From the NCBI RefSeq assembly GCF_052065415.1, contig NZ_JBQHUB010000004.1, forward strand, positions 75,500-139,499: 64,000 nucleotides of DNA, read 5' to 3'. Position 1 is the first letter of the stretch. Each line of letters begins with the position of its first letter. This DNA is from Pseudoflavonifractor_A sp022772585 (GTDB taxonomy: Bacteria > Bacillota > Clostridia > Oscillospirales > Oscillospiraceae). Made by a program: the position numbers and the translations under genes. The notes beneath the pieces were generated by a model, which did not search any database, had not been told where the DNA came from, and saw only the letters and a program-made list of their open reading frames with translations. Shown here in pieces: positions 10,024-17,495 of the stretch.

Positions 10024-10162
10024 GCGCGGCGCATTCTTTCATTCTTGATCTGGACCGGGGCCGTTGATGCAAAAGGGCGGCCCCGGAAAAGATAAACGCA
10101 AGTCTCTTAAGTCCCTATCTCTCTGCGAATACTTTATTCTTTGGAATGGAGGTACGAATCCT

Positions 10163-10540
10163 ATGAACAAGACCATCACTGCCGCCGGCGCTCCCGCCGC
10201 TTCCGGCCCCTACTGCCACGCCAAGCTGGCTGGCAATATGCTCTTCATCTCCGGCCAGCTGGGTGTTGACCCCGCTACCGGCGCTATGGGCAAGGACGTG
10301 TCCGAGCAGGCCACCCTGGCCCTGAAGAACCTGGGCGTCATCCTGAAGGCCGCCGATATGGATTACACCGACGTGGTCAAGACCACCGTGTTCCTGGCGG
10401 ACATCAACGATTTCGCCACCATCAACGCCATCTACGCCGACGTGTTCAACACTGAGGCTCCCGCCCGCTCCTGCTTCCAGGTCGCCAACCTGCCCAAGGC
10501 CGCCCTCTTCGAGATCGAGGCCATTGCCGTCAAGGGTTAA
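10163..10540 (+). CDS. ridA: RidA family 2-iminobutanoate/2-iminopropanoate deaminase
   Basis: Small trimeric deaminase (125 residues, full family length) that hydrolyses reactive enamine/imine intermediates such as 2-aminoacrylate. Visible RidA features are GPYCHA, ISGQLGVDP and the C-terminal IEAIAVKG; an arginine lies in APARSCFQV. GGAGG is 11 bases before ATG 10163; a longer frame back to 10064 has no site. Its place beside ygeX is telling: the ammonia-lyase releases 2-aminoacrylate, which RidA would clear to pyruvate, protecting PLP enzymes. A CCGGGGCCG/CGGCCCCGG hairpin (10055-10086) lies between carbamate kinase and this gene. Confidence 0.92.
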   Translation: MNKTITAAGAPAASGPYCHAKLAGNMLFISGQLGVDPATGAMGKDVSEQATLALKNLGVILKAADMDYTDVVKTTVFLADINDFATINAIYADVFNTEAPARSCFQVANLPKAALFEIEAIAVKG

Positions 10541-10562
10541 GCGCCAGAGCAAATGCATGCCC

Positions 10563-10603
10563 AGCTCCCCCTCCGGGATCCGGAGGGGGAGCTTTTATGT
10601 TTT
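10563..10603 (+). terminator. Intrinsic terminator after ridA
   Basis: A perfect 14-bp stem AGCTCCCCCTCCGG/CCGGAGGGGGAGCT with a 3-base loop, followed by TTTATGTTTT. It closes the catabolic gene block. Confidence 0.88.
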
Positions 10604-10611
10604 GCAGATTT

Positions 10612-10745
10612 GATGCTGTTCCCCGGGATCCGCTGTGTGGGCTCCGGCCTGCCGGTGATCATGGGCGCTGACTTTAGCTGATGAGCAAGACCATTACCCT
10701 TCCCAAGATCCTGGGGCCCAGATCATTGAGGATGCGGCGAAGGTA
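10612..10745 (+). pseudogene. Decayed NCS2 purine permease fragment
   Basis: This stretch keeps GSGLPVIMG in one frame, in DNA 26 of 27 identical to the matching part of the intact permease at 11250, then after short shifts encodes LPKILGAQII, like LPAILGAELV of the permease at 12890. Spacing and order match the permease N-terminal third, but stops and frameshifts break it. It is best read as the remains of a third purine permease. A TAA closes the last readable frame at about 10747. Confidence 0.65.
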
Positions 10746-10798
10746 TAATATATAAAAGGCGTACAGTTTCGTCATTATTATATAGATTATAACGATAT

Positions 10799-10840
10799 GC
10801 CCTCCGAGCCTCAAACGGGACTCGGAGGGCTATTTTATAT
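10799..10840 (+). terminator. Hairpin with AT-rich tail before the permease promoter
   Basis: GCCCTCCGAG (10799-10808) pairs with CTCGGAGGGC (10821-10830), 12-base loop, followed by TATTTTATATATTTT. It probably terminated the lost permease and now insulates the next promoter. Confidence 0.6.
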
Positions 10841-10891
10841 ATTTTATACAAAAATGAGAGTGATATTTTTACAAAAAAGAAATGATTTTGG

Positions 10892-10920
10892 TTGAAAGTT
10901 TTTGTTTAATGTGTTATAGT
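10892..10920 (+). promoter_or_regulatory. Sigma-A promoter for the first permease
   Basis: TTGAAA (10892-10897), 17 bases, TATAGT (10915-10920). The start codon is about 320 nt downstream, so a long leader is transcribed. Between 10930 and 11040 the sequence is AT-rich with no gene. Confidence 0.7.
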
Positions 10921-11040
10921 GATATAGTCATATAAAGTCTATGAAAAAATGCAACTAAAATATTACGGAATATCCAAAATATAATTTAGCAATATAACTA
11001 ATTACAGATATATATATACAGCAAAATTAATATTTACTGG

Positions 11041-11217
11041 ACAATCGTCCGATTTCCCTGCCGGAAAACGGCACGTGGTATGCTGAAAAGCAAAAAACAG
11101 CGAAAGGAGCTGCTGCTGAGACCCAGGACGCCTGACGAGACGAGGAAAAAAGGAGGAGAGGCTGAGACCCCCCACGCCCCTGTACACATGAAAAACCCGG
11201 GCGCGGTGCCACCGCGC
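11041..11217 (+). promoter_or_regulatory. Structured permease leader ending in a terminator-like hairpin
   Basis: The leader holds CGTGG (11074-11078) that can pair with CCACG (11172-11176), two copies of GCTGAGACCC (11115-11124 and 11161-11170) each followed a few bases on by ACGCC-CTG-like sequence, and a final hairpin GCGCGGT-GCC-ACCGCGC (11201-11217) followed by TTTCT. A conditional terminator controlled by a ligand or RNA-binding protein is plausible. No known riboswitch core was recognised, including the purine one. Confidence 0.4.
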
Positions 11218-11249
11218 TTTCTATAAAAATTAATGAGGTGTGTTGTAAT

Positions 11250-12629
11250 ATGTCTAAACTTGCCAAGAAGGCGTCCGTATTTGATTTGAACGGAATCCCT
11301 CCCCTGGGCCAGGCGATTCCCCTTGGTTTTCAGCATGTGGTCGTGGCGATCGTCAGTACTGTGTCCCCCGCTCTCATCGTGGCGGGCAGCGCCAATTTTG
11401 GCCGTCCCGTCGAGGACCAGATCCTGCTGGTCCAGATGTCTCTTGTAATGACTGCTGTGGCCATCCTGCTGCAGCTCTTTCCCATCGTCCGGGGCTTCGG
11501 CTCCGGCCTGCCCGTGATCATGGGCATCAGCTTCATCCTGCCCACCCTGATGATCGCCCGTTTTGACTTTGCCACCATGATGGGCGCGCAGATCGTAGGC
11601 GGCATCGCGGGTATGATTTTCGCCGTATTCCTCAAGCCCATCCGCAAGCTCTTCCCACCGCTGGTCACCGGCACGGTAGTCATGACCATCGGTATGTCCA
11701 TGTACCCCATTGCCATCCGCAACATGGCCGGCGGCTACACCGACACCTTCTCTACCTGGAAGCCCTGGGTGGTGGCCCTCTTCACCCTGCTCATCGTCAT
11801 CATCTGTGACAACTGGGGCAAGGGCCTGGTCAAGCTGGGCGCCGTCCTGTGGGGCATGATCTGCGGCTACATCCTGGCTGTTGTCATGGGTCTGGTGGAC
11901 TTCTCCAACATCGGCACCGCCGGCTGGTTTGCCATCGCTCCTCCCATGCATTTTGGCATCAAGTTTGACGCCACCGCCTGCATTTCCATGGCCATCCTCT
12001 TTGTGGCCAACTCCCTGCAGACCATTGGCGACCTGAGCTCGCTGACCATGGGCGGTTTTGACCGCATGCCCAGCGACCGGGAGCTTCAGGGCGGCATCAT
12101 GGCCCAGAGCGCCGGCGCTGTGGTGGGAGCCCTCTTCGGCTGCATGCCCACCTGTTCCTACTCCGAGTGCGTGGGCATCGTCACCGTGACCAAGGTGGTC
12201 AACAAGGTGGTCTTTGCCATTGCCGCCATTGCCCTGCTGGCCTGCGGCGTGGTGCCCAAGTTCGCTGCCATCCTCACCACCATCCCCGAGTGCGTGCTGG
12301 GCGGCGCCATTGTGTCCGTGTTCGCCGTCATCACCATGACCGGCGTGCGGATGGTCACCGGCGCGGGCAAGTTTACCATGCGCAAGAGCACCATCGTGGG
12401 CCTGTCTGTGGCCGTCAGTATCGGCATCACCCAGGTGGCCGGCTGTCTGGACGGCCTGCCCGCCGTAATCGAGACCGTGTTCGGCTCCTTTGCTCCCGTG
12501 GCCGCCGCCCTTATCGCCATCCCCCTGAACCTGCTGCTGCCCAAGAGCGAGGAAGATCTGGAGGACGAGCGGCAGCAGGCCGCCCAAAAGGCGGCTCAGG
12601 AGGCCGCGCTCCAGGGTTCCAAAGAATAA
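11250..12629 (+). CDS. NCS2 family purine (xanthine/urate-type) permease 1
   Basis: Polytopic nucleobase:cation symporter-2 protein, 459 residues, with many hydrophobic spans and a charged C-terminal tail. The N-terminal GIPPLGQAIPLGFQHVV and GSGLPVIMG segments are family hallmarks. In the substrate-site helix it reads SYSECVGIVTVTKV where the neighbouring permease and the E. coli members have Gln-Asn, so Glu-Cys replaces a pair important for purine recognition in XanQ. Start at ATG 11250 with GAGGTG 10 bases upstream; GTG 11238 overlaps that site. It is the likely uptake route for the island's purine, but selectivity may be shifted. Confidence 0.9.
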   Translation: MSKLAKKASVFDLNGIPPLGQAIPLGFQHVVVAIVSTVSPALIVAGSANFGRPVEDQILLVQMSLVMTAVAILLQLFPIVRGFGSGLPVIMGISFILPTLMIARFDFATMMGAQIVGGIAGMIFAVFLKPIRKLFPPLVTGTVVMTIGMSMYPIAIRNMAGGYTDTFSTWKPWVVALFTLLIVIICDNWGKGLVKLGAVLWGMICGYILAVVMGLVDFSNIGTAGWFAIAPPMHFGIKFDATACISMAILFVANSLQTIGDLSSLTMGGFDRMPSDRELQGGIMAQSAGAVVGALFGCMPTCSYSECVGIVTVTKVVNKVVFAIAAIALLACGVVPKFAAILTTIPECVLGGAIVSVFAVITMTGVRMVTGAGKFTMRKSTIVGLSVAVSIGITQVAGCLDGLPAVIETVFGSFAPVAAALIAIPLNLLLPKSEEDLEDERQQAAQKAAQEAALQGSKE

Positions 12630-12670
12630 AGAACGACCGTCCGGCGCCGCTGTGCGCTGCCGGGGCCGAG

Positions 12671-12705
12671 GCCGCGCTGTCCAATTGTGGACAGCGCGGC
12701 TTTTT
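12671..12705 (+). terminator. Intrinsic terminator after permease 1
   Basis: A 13-bp perfect stem GCCGCGCTGTCCA/TGGACAGCGCGGC with a 4-base loop and TTTTTA. Confidence 0.9.
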
Positions 12706-12806
12706 ATGCGTAAAAGCTCCGGATAACCAGGCGTACAAGGGGAAACAGTGGGTAAATTAAACAAAATCCAAGCATTTTTTTTGGACGCGAAAGGACAAGG
12801 CCATGC

Positions 12807-12835
12807 TTGCAACGGGGGCGCGAATGGGGTATAGT
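12807..12835 (+). promoter_or_regulatory. Sigma-A promoter for permease 2
   Basis: TTGCAA (12807-12812), 17 bases, TATAGT (12830-12835). The leader is only about 50 nt, unlike that of permease 1. Confidence 0.65.
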
Positions 12836-12889
12836 AATACTGTAATAAAAAATAATTATTGCTAAAAAAATTTTGTGAGGTGCGTGGAC

Positions 12890-14248
12890 ATGAGGAACCC
12901 TTCCCCCGGCGCGCGGACATCCGTTTTTGAATATGAGGGCATCCCTCCGTTAGGGCAGTTGATCCCCCTGGGGCTGCAGCATGTGGTGGCGGCCATCGTG
13001 GGCATCGTGACCCCCGCCATTCTGGTAGGCAATGTGTGCGGGCTCAGTGCCGGCGACCAGACCCTGCTCATCCAGATCTCCCTTATTGCCACGGCCCTGG
13101 CCACCCTGCTCCAGCTTTTCCCCCTCTTCGGGCGCATCGGTGCCCGGCTGCCTGTGATCATGGGCATCAGCTTTGCCTATGTGCCCACCCTGATCTCCAT
13201 CGGCGGACAGTTCGGCCTCCCGGCCATTCTGGGCGCTGAGCTGGTGGGCGGCCTGGTGGCCATTGTGTTCGGCATCTTTGTCAAGCAGATCCGGGTGTTC
13301 TTCCCGCCTCTGGTCACCGGCACGGTCATCTTTACCATCGGACTCTCCCTCTACTCCACCGCCGTGCGCTACATGGCCAGCGGCTCCAATCCGGCGGACC
13401 CCGCCCAGTTCGGCAGCCTGAAAAACTGGACTGTGGCCCTGATCACATTTGCCGTGGTCATTTTCTTCAACCACTTCACCAGCGGCACCCTGAAGCTGGG
13501 CGCCATTCTTATCGGTATGGTGGTGGGCTATCTGGTGGCCCTGCCCATGGGCATGGTTTCCTTCGACTCGGTGGGGGACGCGGGCTGGTTCCAGCTCATT
13601 CGGCCCCTGCACTTTTCCATCGCCTTTGAGCCCAGCGCCTGCGTCTCCCTGGCTATCGTCTATGTGGTCAACGCAGTGCAGACCATCGGCGACCTGAGTT
13701 CCACCACCCTGGGCGGCATGGACCGCCTGCCCACCGACCGGGAACTCCAGGGCGGCATCATCGGTCAGGGCGTGGCCAGCGTGGTGGGGTCCCTCTTCGG
13801 CGGACTGCCCACCGCGTCCTACAGCCAGAATGTTGGCATCGTCACCGTCAACAAGGTCATCAACCGGGCGGTCTTCACCCTGGCGGCCCTGATCCTGCTG
13901 GCGGCGGGCCTGGTACCCAAATTCGCCTCGGTCCTTACCACCATCCCCCAGAGCGTCATCGGCGGCGCCACGATCTCGGTGTTTGCCATGATCACCATGA
14001 CCGGTATGCGGATGATCACCGCGGATGGCTTTACCATGCGCAGCAGCGTGGTGGTGGGCCTGTCAGTGGCGGTGGGGATCGGTGTGGTGCAGGTCACCGG
14101 CTCCCTGGCCGGCCCCGGCTTCCCCGGATGGGTGACCACCGTGTTCGGCAGCTCCTCCGTAGTGCTGGCCACGCTGTTGGCGATTACCCTGAACCTGCTG
14201 CTGCCCAAGGACAAGGAAGAAGAAAAAGAGGACGCCAAACAGGCATAG
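12890..14248 (+). CDS. NCS2 family purine permease 2
   Basis: Second nucleobase:cation symporter-2 protein (452 residues), clearly paralogous to the gene before it, with GIPPLGQLIPLGLQHVV near the start and PVIMGISF further on. Its substrate-site helix reads ASYSQNVGIVTVNKV, keeping the Gln-Asn pair usual in xanthine and urate carriers. ATG 12890 has GAGGTG 7 bases upstream. Its own promoter and terminators show independent transcription. With permease 1 it probably widens the range of purines taken up; which carries what cannot be told from sequence. Confidence 0.9.
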   Translation: MRNPSPGARTSVFEYEGIPPLGQLIPLGLQHVVAAIVGIVTPAILVGNVCGLSAGDQTLLIQISLIATALATLLQLFPLFGRIGARLPVIMGISFAYVPTLISIGGQFGLPAILGAELVGGLVAIVFGIFVKQIRVFFPPLVTGTVIFTIGLSLYSTAVRYMASGSNPADPAQFGSLKNWTVALITFAVVIFFNHFTSGTLKLGAILIGMVVGYLVALPMGMVSFDSVGDAGWFQLIRPLHFSIAFEPSACVSLAIVYVVNAVQTIGDLSSTTLGGMDRLPTDRELQGGIIGQGVASVVGSLFGGLPTASYSQNVGIVTVNKVINRAVFTLAALILLAAGLVPKFASVLTTIPQSVIGGATISVFAMITMTGMRMITADGFTMRSSVVVGLSVAVGIGVVQVTGSLAGPGFPGWVTTVFGSSSVVLATLLAITLNLLLPKDKEEEKEDAKQA

Positions 14249-14256
14249 ACAGAAAA

Positions 14257-14289
14257 AGCCCGCACCCGGGACCGCTCCGGATGCGGGCT
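14257..14289 (-). terminator. Shared terminator between permease 2 and dCMP deaminase
   Basis: AGCCCGCA/TGCGGGCT, 8-bp stem with a 17-base loop. On the minus strand TTTTTCT follows, so it mainly serves the leftward deaminase gene; on the plus strand the T-run is weak. Confidence 0.65.
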
Positions 14290-14297
14290 TGCTGTAT

Positions 14298-14786
14298 TTA
14301 AGCGGGGTCAATCCCGGGCAGGGAGTCATCCTCCCGCACCCAATCCTCCACATGGACCACCGAGTATTCCCGCTCCGTGCGGCGGATGACCACCCGGTCG
14401 ATACCGGCGTTGATGATGAGCCGGCGGCACATGGAGCAGGAGGTGGCGTCGGGCAAAAGCTCGCCGGTCTTGGCGTCCCGTCCAGCCAGATAGAGGGTGC
14501 CGCCGATGATGTCGCTGCGGGCGGCGGAGATGATGGCGTTGGCCTCGGCATGGACGCTGCGGCACAGCTCATACCGCTGGCCGGAGGGGATGTTCATGGC
14601 CTCCCGGGTGCAGTAGCCCAGGTCGCCGCAGTTCTTCCGTCCCCGGGGGGCGCCGTTGTAGCCGGTGGCCACGATCTCGTCGTTCTTCACGATGATGGCG
14701 CCGTAGCAGCGGCGCAGGCAGGTGGCCCGCTCCAGAACAGTTTCTGCAATATCAAGATAGTAATTTTCTTTGTCAATTCGGCCCAT
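14298..14786 (-). CDS. Deoxycytidylate (dCMP) deaminase family protein
   Basis: Zinc hydrolase of the cytidine/deoxycytidylate deaminase superfamily, 162 residues, most like ComEB-type dCMP deaminases that make dUMP for thymidylate synthesis. The zinc site is visible as HAEAN with the catalytic glutamate, and SCSMC supplying two cysteines where the usual motif is PCxxC; the serine for proline change is conservative. An insertion rich in Cys (CGDLGYC) before HAEAN is typical of dCMP deaminases. It stands alone between a convergent terminator and a divergent gene. Confidence 0.85.
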   Translation of the reverse strand: MGRIDKENYYLDIAETVLERATCLRRCYGAIIVKNDEIVATGYNGAPRGRKNCGDLGYCTREAMNIPSGQRYELCRSVHAEANAIISAARSDIIGGTLYLAGRDAKTGELLPDATSCSMCRRLIINAGIDRVVIRRTEREYSVVHVEDWVREDDSLPGIDPA

Positions 14787-14980
14787 TGTTTGCCCTCCAG
14801 CCTCTCTTTTTCAAACAGTATAGCGCCTTTTCTGCGCAGTTGCAAGTACAATTCACATATTGTTTACGTTTGGTTTCTTGACGGAAGAGGGCCCAGGCGC
14901 TATCATTAGAACAGAAAATAAACGTGGGCGTGTCTGGGGACGCACCCATAGTTCCAATGAAAAGGAGACGGCCGCGCACG

Positions 14981-15370
14981 ATGAATTGGCTCAGAAGAAT
15001 GATGTACGGGCGGTATGGCGGCGATCAGCTCTCCTGGTTCCTCCTGGCGGTCTACGTGGTCCTGACCCTGCTGGCCGGCCTGCCCCATATGGGGATTTTG
15101 TCCTGGCTGGCCATGGCGGTGCTTCTGTGGGGCTTTTACCGTACCATGTCCCGGCAGTATGACCGGCGGAGGGCGGAGAATGCCCGCTTCCTCGCGGCGG
15201 CCGGTCCGGCTATCCGCTGGTACAAGATGCGGCGTACCATCCACCGGGACAAGGAGCACCGCTATTTCAAATGTCCCAACTGCGGGCAGTATCTGCGGGT
15301 CCCCCGGGGAAAGGGAAAGATCACGGTGAACTGCCGCAACTGCGGCGTGAGCTTCGAGGAGAAGAGCTGA
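14981..15370 (+). CDS. Small membrane protein with C-terminal zinc ribbon
   Basis: 129-residue protein of a type common in Clostridia, function unknown. After MNWLRRMMYGRYGGDQLS come two hydrophobic spans (about residues 17-33 and 36-52), a basic linker, and a C-terminal zinc ribbon with CPNCGQ and CRNCG. ATG 14981 fits the family N-terminus; GGAG lies 13 bases upstream, a little far. In-frame starts further upstream are possible but not supported. The two spans put the ribbon in the cytoplasm if both ends are inside. Confidence 0.75.
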   Translation: MNWLRRMMYGRYGGDQLSWFLLAVYVVLTLLAGLPHMGILSWLAMAVLLWGFYRTMSRQYDRRRAENARFLAAAGPAIRWYKMRRTIHRDKEHRYFKCPNCGQYLRVPRGKGKITVNCRNCGVSFEEKS

Positions 15371-15375
15371 AACGC

Positions 15376-15411
15376 AAAAAACCGGCGTCCCCATGGGGAC
15401 GCCGGTTTTTT
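15376..15411. terminator. Bidirectional terminator
   Basis: AAAACCGGCGTCCCC/GGGGACGCCGGTTTT with A-run before and T-run after, between two convergent genes. Confidence 0.9.
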
Positions 15412-15417
15412 ATGGAC

Positions 15418-16446
15418 TCAGAGCAGGCCCAGCACCCGCTGCATGGCCAGGCTGACGCAGGCGATACCCACCCAGCAGCACAGACCTGTGAGAATGGGCT
15501 TGCCGCCGGTCCTGACCAGCTTGACCAGATCGGTGTTCAGGCCGATGGCCGCCATGGCCATGATGATAAGAAATTTGGACAGCTCCTTCAGGGGCCGGAA
15601 CATGGCGGCGTCCGCCCCGGCCATGGTGGAGACAGTGGTGATCACCGAGGCCAGCACGAAAAACAGAATGAAGGTGGGAAAGACCTTCCGCAGGGAGAAA
15701 TCTCCGGCGGCGGACCCTTCCCGTCCGGCCCGGCAGGCCTGCCGGAGGGCCAGGACCAGGGTAATGGGGATGATGGCCAGGGTGCGGGTGAGCTTGACGA
15801 TGGTGGCGTGCTCCAGCACCGCGCCGTTGGTACCGTGAAGGGTGTCCCAGGTGGAGGCGGCGGCAGTGACCGAGGAGGTGTCGTTGACGGCGGTGCCTGC
15901 GAAAAGGCCAAAGCCCTCGTTGGTCAGGCCGATGGCTCCGCCCAGAGTGGGAAAGGTGAGGGCGGCCAACACGTTGAACAGGAAGATCACCGAGATGGCC
16001 TGGGCGATCTCCTCGTCGTCGGCGCCGATGACCGGAGCGGTGGCGGCGATGGCCGAGCCGCCGCAGATGGAGGAGCCCACTCCCACCAGGATGGAGATGT
16101 TGGCCGGGGTCCTCAAAAGGCGGCAGAGCAGAAAGGCGATGAGAAGCGATGTGGCGATGGTGGAGCAGATGATAGGCAGGGACTGGGCGCCCACCTTTGC
16201 GATCTGGGAGAGGTTGAGCCCGAAGCCCAGCAGGATCACCGCGTACTGAAGGACCTTTTTGGAGGTATAGGTGACGCCGGCCTGAAAGCGGGCCCTGTCC
16301 CGCCAGACCAGGGAGAGGACCATGCCCGACAGGATGGCGAACACAGGTCCGCCCACCACGGGAACAGCCCTGCCCAGCAGCAGACAGGGAATGGCGATGG
16401 CCAGGCACAGCAGCAGGCCCGGTCCCTTTTGCCGGAGAAAATTCAT
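15418..16446 (-). CDS. YeiH/UPF0324 family putative exporter
   Basis: Polytopic membrane protein of the YeiH family (sometimes called putative sulfate exporter), 342 residues with about ten hydrophobic spans. Conserved segments seen are LLGFGLNLSQI, VGVGSSICGGSAIAATAPV and GLFAGTAVNDTSSV. Substrate is unproven in the family. ATG 16446 is preceded by AAGGGG 10 bases upstream; GTG 16455 would add three residues. It is divergent from a LysR regulator, the same pairing as yeiH-yeiE in E. coli, so activation by that regulator is likely. Confidence 0.85.
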   Translation of the reverse strand: MNFLRQKGPGLLLCLAIAIPCLLLGRAVPVVGGPVFAILSGMVLSLVWRDRARFQAGVTYTSKKVLQYAVILLGFGLNLSQIAKVGAQSLPIICSTIATSLLIAFLLCRLLRTPANISILVGVGSSICGGSAIAATAPVIGADDEEIAQAISVIFLFNVLAALTFPTLGGAIGLTNEGFGLFAGTAVNDTSSVTAAASTWDTLHGTNGAVLEHATIVKLTRTLAIIPITLVLALRQACRAGREGSAAGDFSLRKVFPTFILFFVLASVITTVSTMAGADAAMFRPLKELSKFLIIMAMAAIGLNTDLVKLVRTGGKPILTGLCCWVGIACVSLAMQRVLGLL

Positions 16447-16555
16447 AGCAGACACGCCCCTTATCTGAATCTTTGGCTTGATTATAGTACAGCAGAACGA
16501 TAAAATAAAATGAATGATTCTTATCCTGCCATAATTTTACGTAATAGGTGATGGC
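16447..16555. promoter_or_regulatory. Divergent promoter region of yeiH-like and LysR genes
   Basis: On the minus strand TATAAT (16481-16486) is a perfect -10 box for the exporter gene but has no good -35, as expected for activator-dependent promoters. ATAATTTTACGTAAT (16531-16545) is an imperfect palindrome of the length LysR-type regulators bind. Confidence 0.45.
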
Positions 16556-17428
16556 ATGCTGGACAACCGACTGACTACCTTCCTGGTCCTTTGCGACACC
16601 ATGAACTACACCCGGGCGGCCGAGCGGCTGTGCATCACGCAGCCCGCGGTGACTCATCACATCCACTTTCTGGAGGAGTACTACGGCTGCCGCCTGTTCG
16701 CCTACGAGGGGAAGCACCTGTGCCTGACCGCCCAGGGGGAGCGCCTGCGGGAGCTGGCCCGTCCCCTGGCCTACAACAGCCGGAAGATCCGGGAGGTCCT
16801 GGCCTCCCCGGCGCCGGTATCCCTGCGGGTGGGGGCCACCAAGACCATTGGCGAGTTTGTGGTGGCGCCGCTGGTCAGCCGGTTTCTGCGGGCCCATCCG
16901 GAGGCATCCTTCTCCCTGACGGTGGAGAACACCCGTTATCTCCTGGGGGAGATCGAGGCGGGGCGGCTGGACTTTGCGCTGATCGAGGGCTTTTTTGACC
17001 GGGAGCACTACGCCGCCCGGCTCTACCGGCGGGAGGCATTCTTCGGCGTGTGCGCGCCGGAACACCCGCTGGCCGGCCGGTCGGCTGCGCTGGAGGAGCT
17101 GCTGGAGGAGCGCATCATCGTCCGGGAGGCGGGCTCAGGCACCCGGGCGATTTTTGAAGAGGCTCTGCGCCGCCGCAACCATACCCTTGGGAGCTTTTCA
17201 CGGGCGGTCACAGTCAGCGAGTTTTCCACCATCAAGGCGTTGGTGGAGGATAACATGGGGATCTCCTTCCTCTATGCCCCGGTAGTGGAGCGGGAGCTGG
17301 CAGCCGGTACCCTGGCCCGGTTTGATCTGGCCGGCGAGCCGCTCAGCGGGGCGTTCCACTTTGTCTGGCTCAGGGACAACCTGTTTGCCGGGCAGTGGGC
17401 CGAGTGGATGGGGGAAGGCGGAGCGTGA
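16556..17428 (+). CDS. LysR family transcriptional regulator
   Basis: 290-residue LysR-type regulator. The N-terminal winged helix-turn-helix covers about residues 1-60 (TRAAERLCITQPAVTHHIHFLE), and the effector domain begins near residue 90 (LRVGATKTIGEFVVAPLV). It resembles the CysL/YeiE group. It very probably controls the divergent YeiH-type gene. The Shine-Dalgarno (ATAGGTG) is weak, so modest translation is expected. A Uup-like ATPase gene follows 67 bases on with its own ribosome site. Confidence 0.88.
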   Translation: MLDNRLTTFLVLCDTMNYTRAAERLCITQPAVTHHIHFLEEYYGCRLFAYEGKHLCLTAQGERLRELARPLAYNSRKIREVLASPAPVSLRVGATKTIGEFVVAPLVSRFLRAHPEASFSLTVENTRYLLGEIEAGRLDFALIEGFFDREHYAARLYRREAFFGVCAPEHPLAGRSAALEELLEERIIVREAGSGTRAIFEEALRRRNHTLGSFSRAVTVSEFSTIKALVEDNMGISFLYAPVVERELAAGTLARFDLAGEPLSGAFHFVWLRDNLFAGQWAEWMGEGGA

Positions 17429-17495
17429 GGGGCGATTGCCTTTTTCGCGCCTTTCGTGTATACTGAGCTGTACTTTGAGCAAAAGGAGCATCCAT

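Noticed and set aside
11161..11200. TPP riboswitch start GGCTGAGACCC
   Set aside because: The matching downstream ACCTGATC and GCGTAGGGA parts and the upstream GGGGTGC part are absent.
11201..11217. T-box antiterminator-like GGTGCCACCGCG before permease 1
   Set aside because: The T-box core TGGNACCGCG is broken at the third base and no specifier loop or upstream stem I was seen; a plain hairpin explains it.
15410..17065. 551-codon minus-strand frame across the YeiH-type and LysR genes
   Set aside because: It overlaps two convincing genes and has Pro/Gly/His/Arg-rich composition typical of shadow frames.
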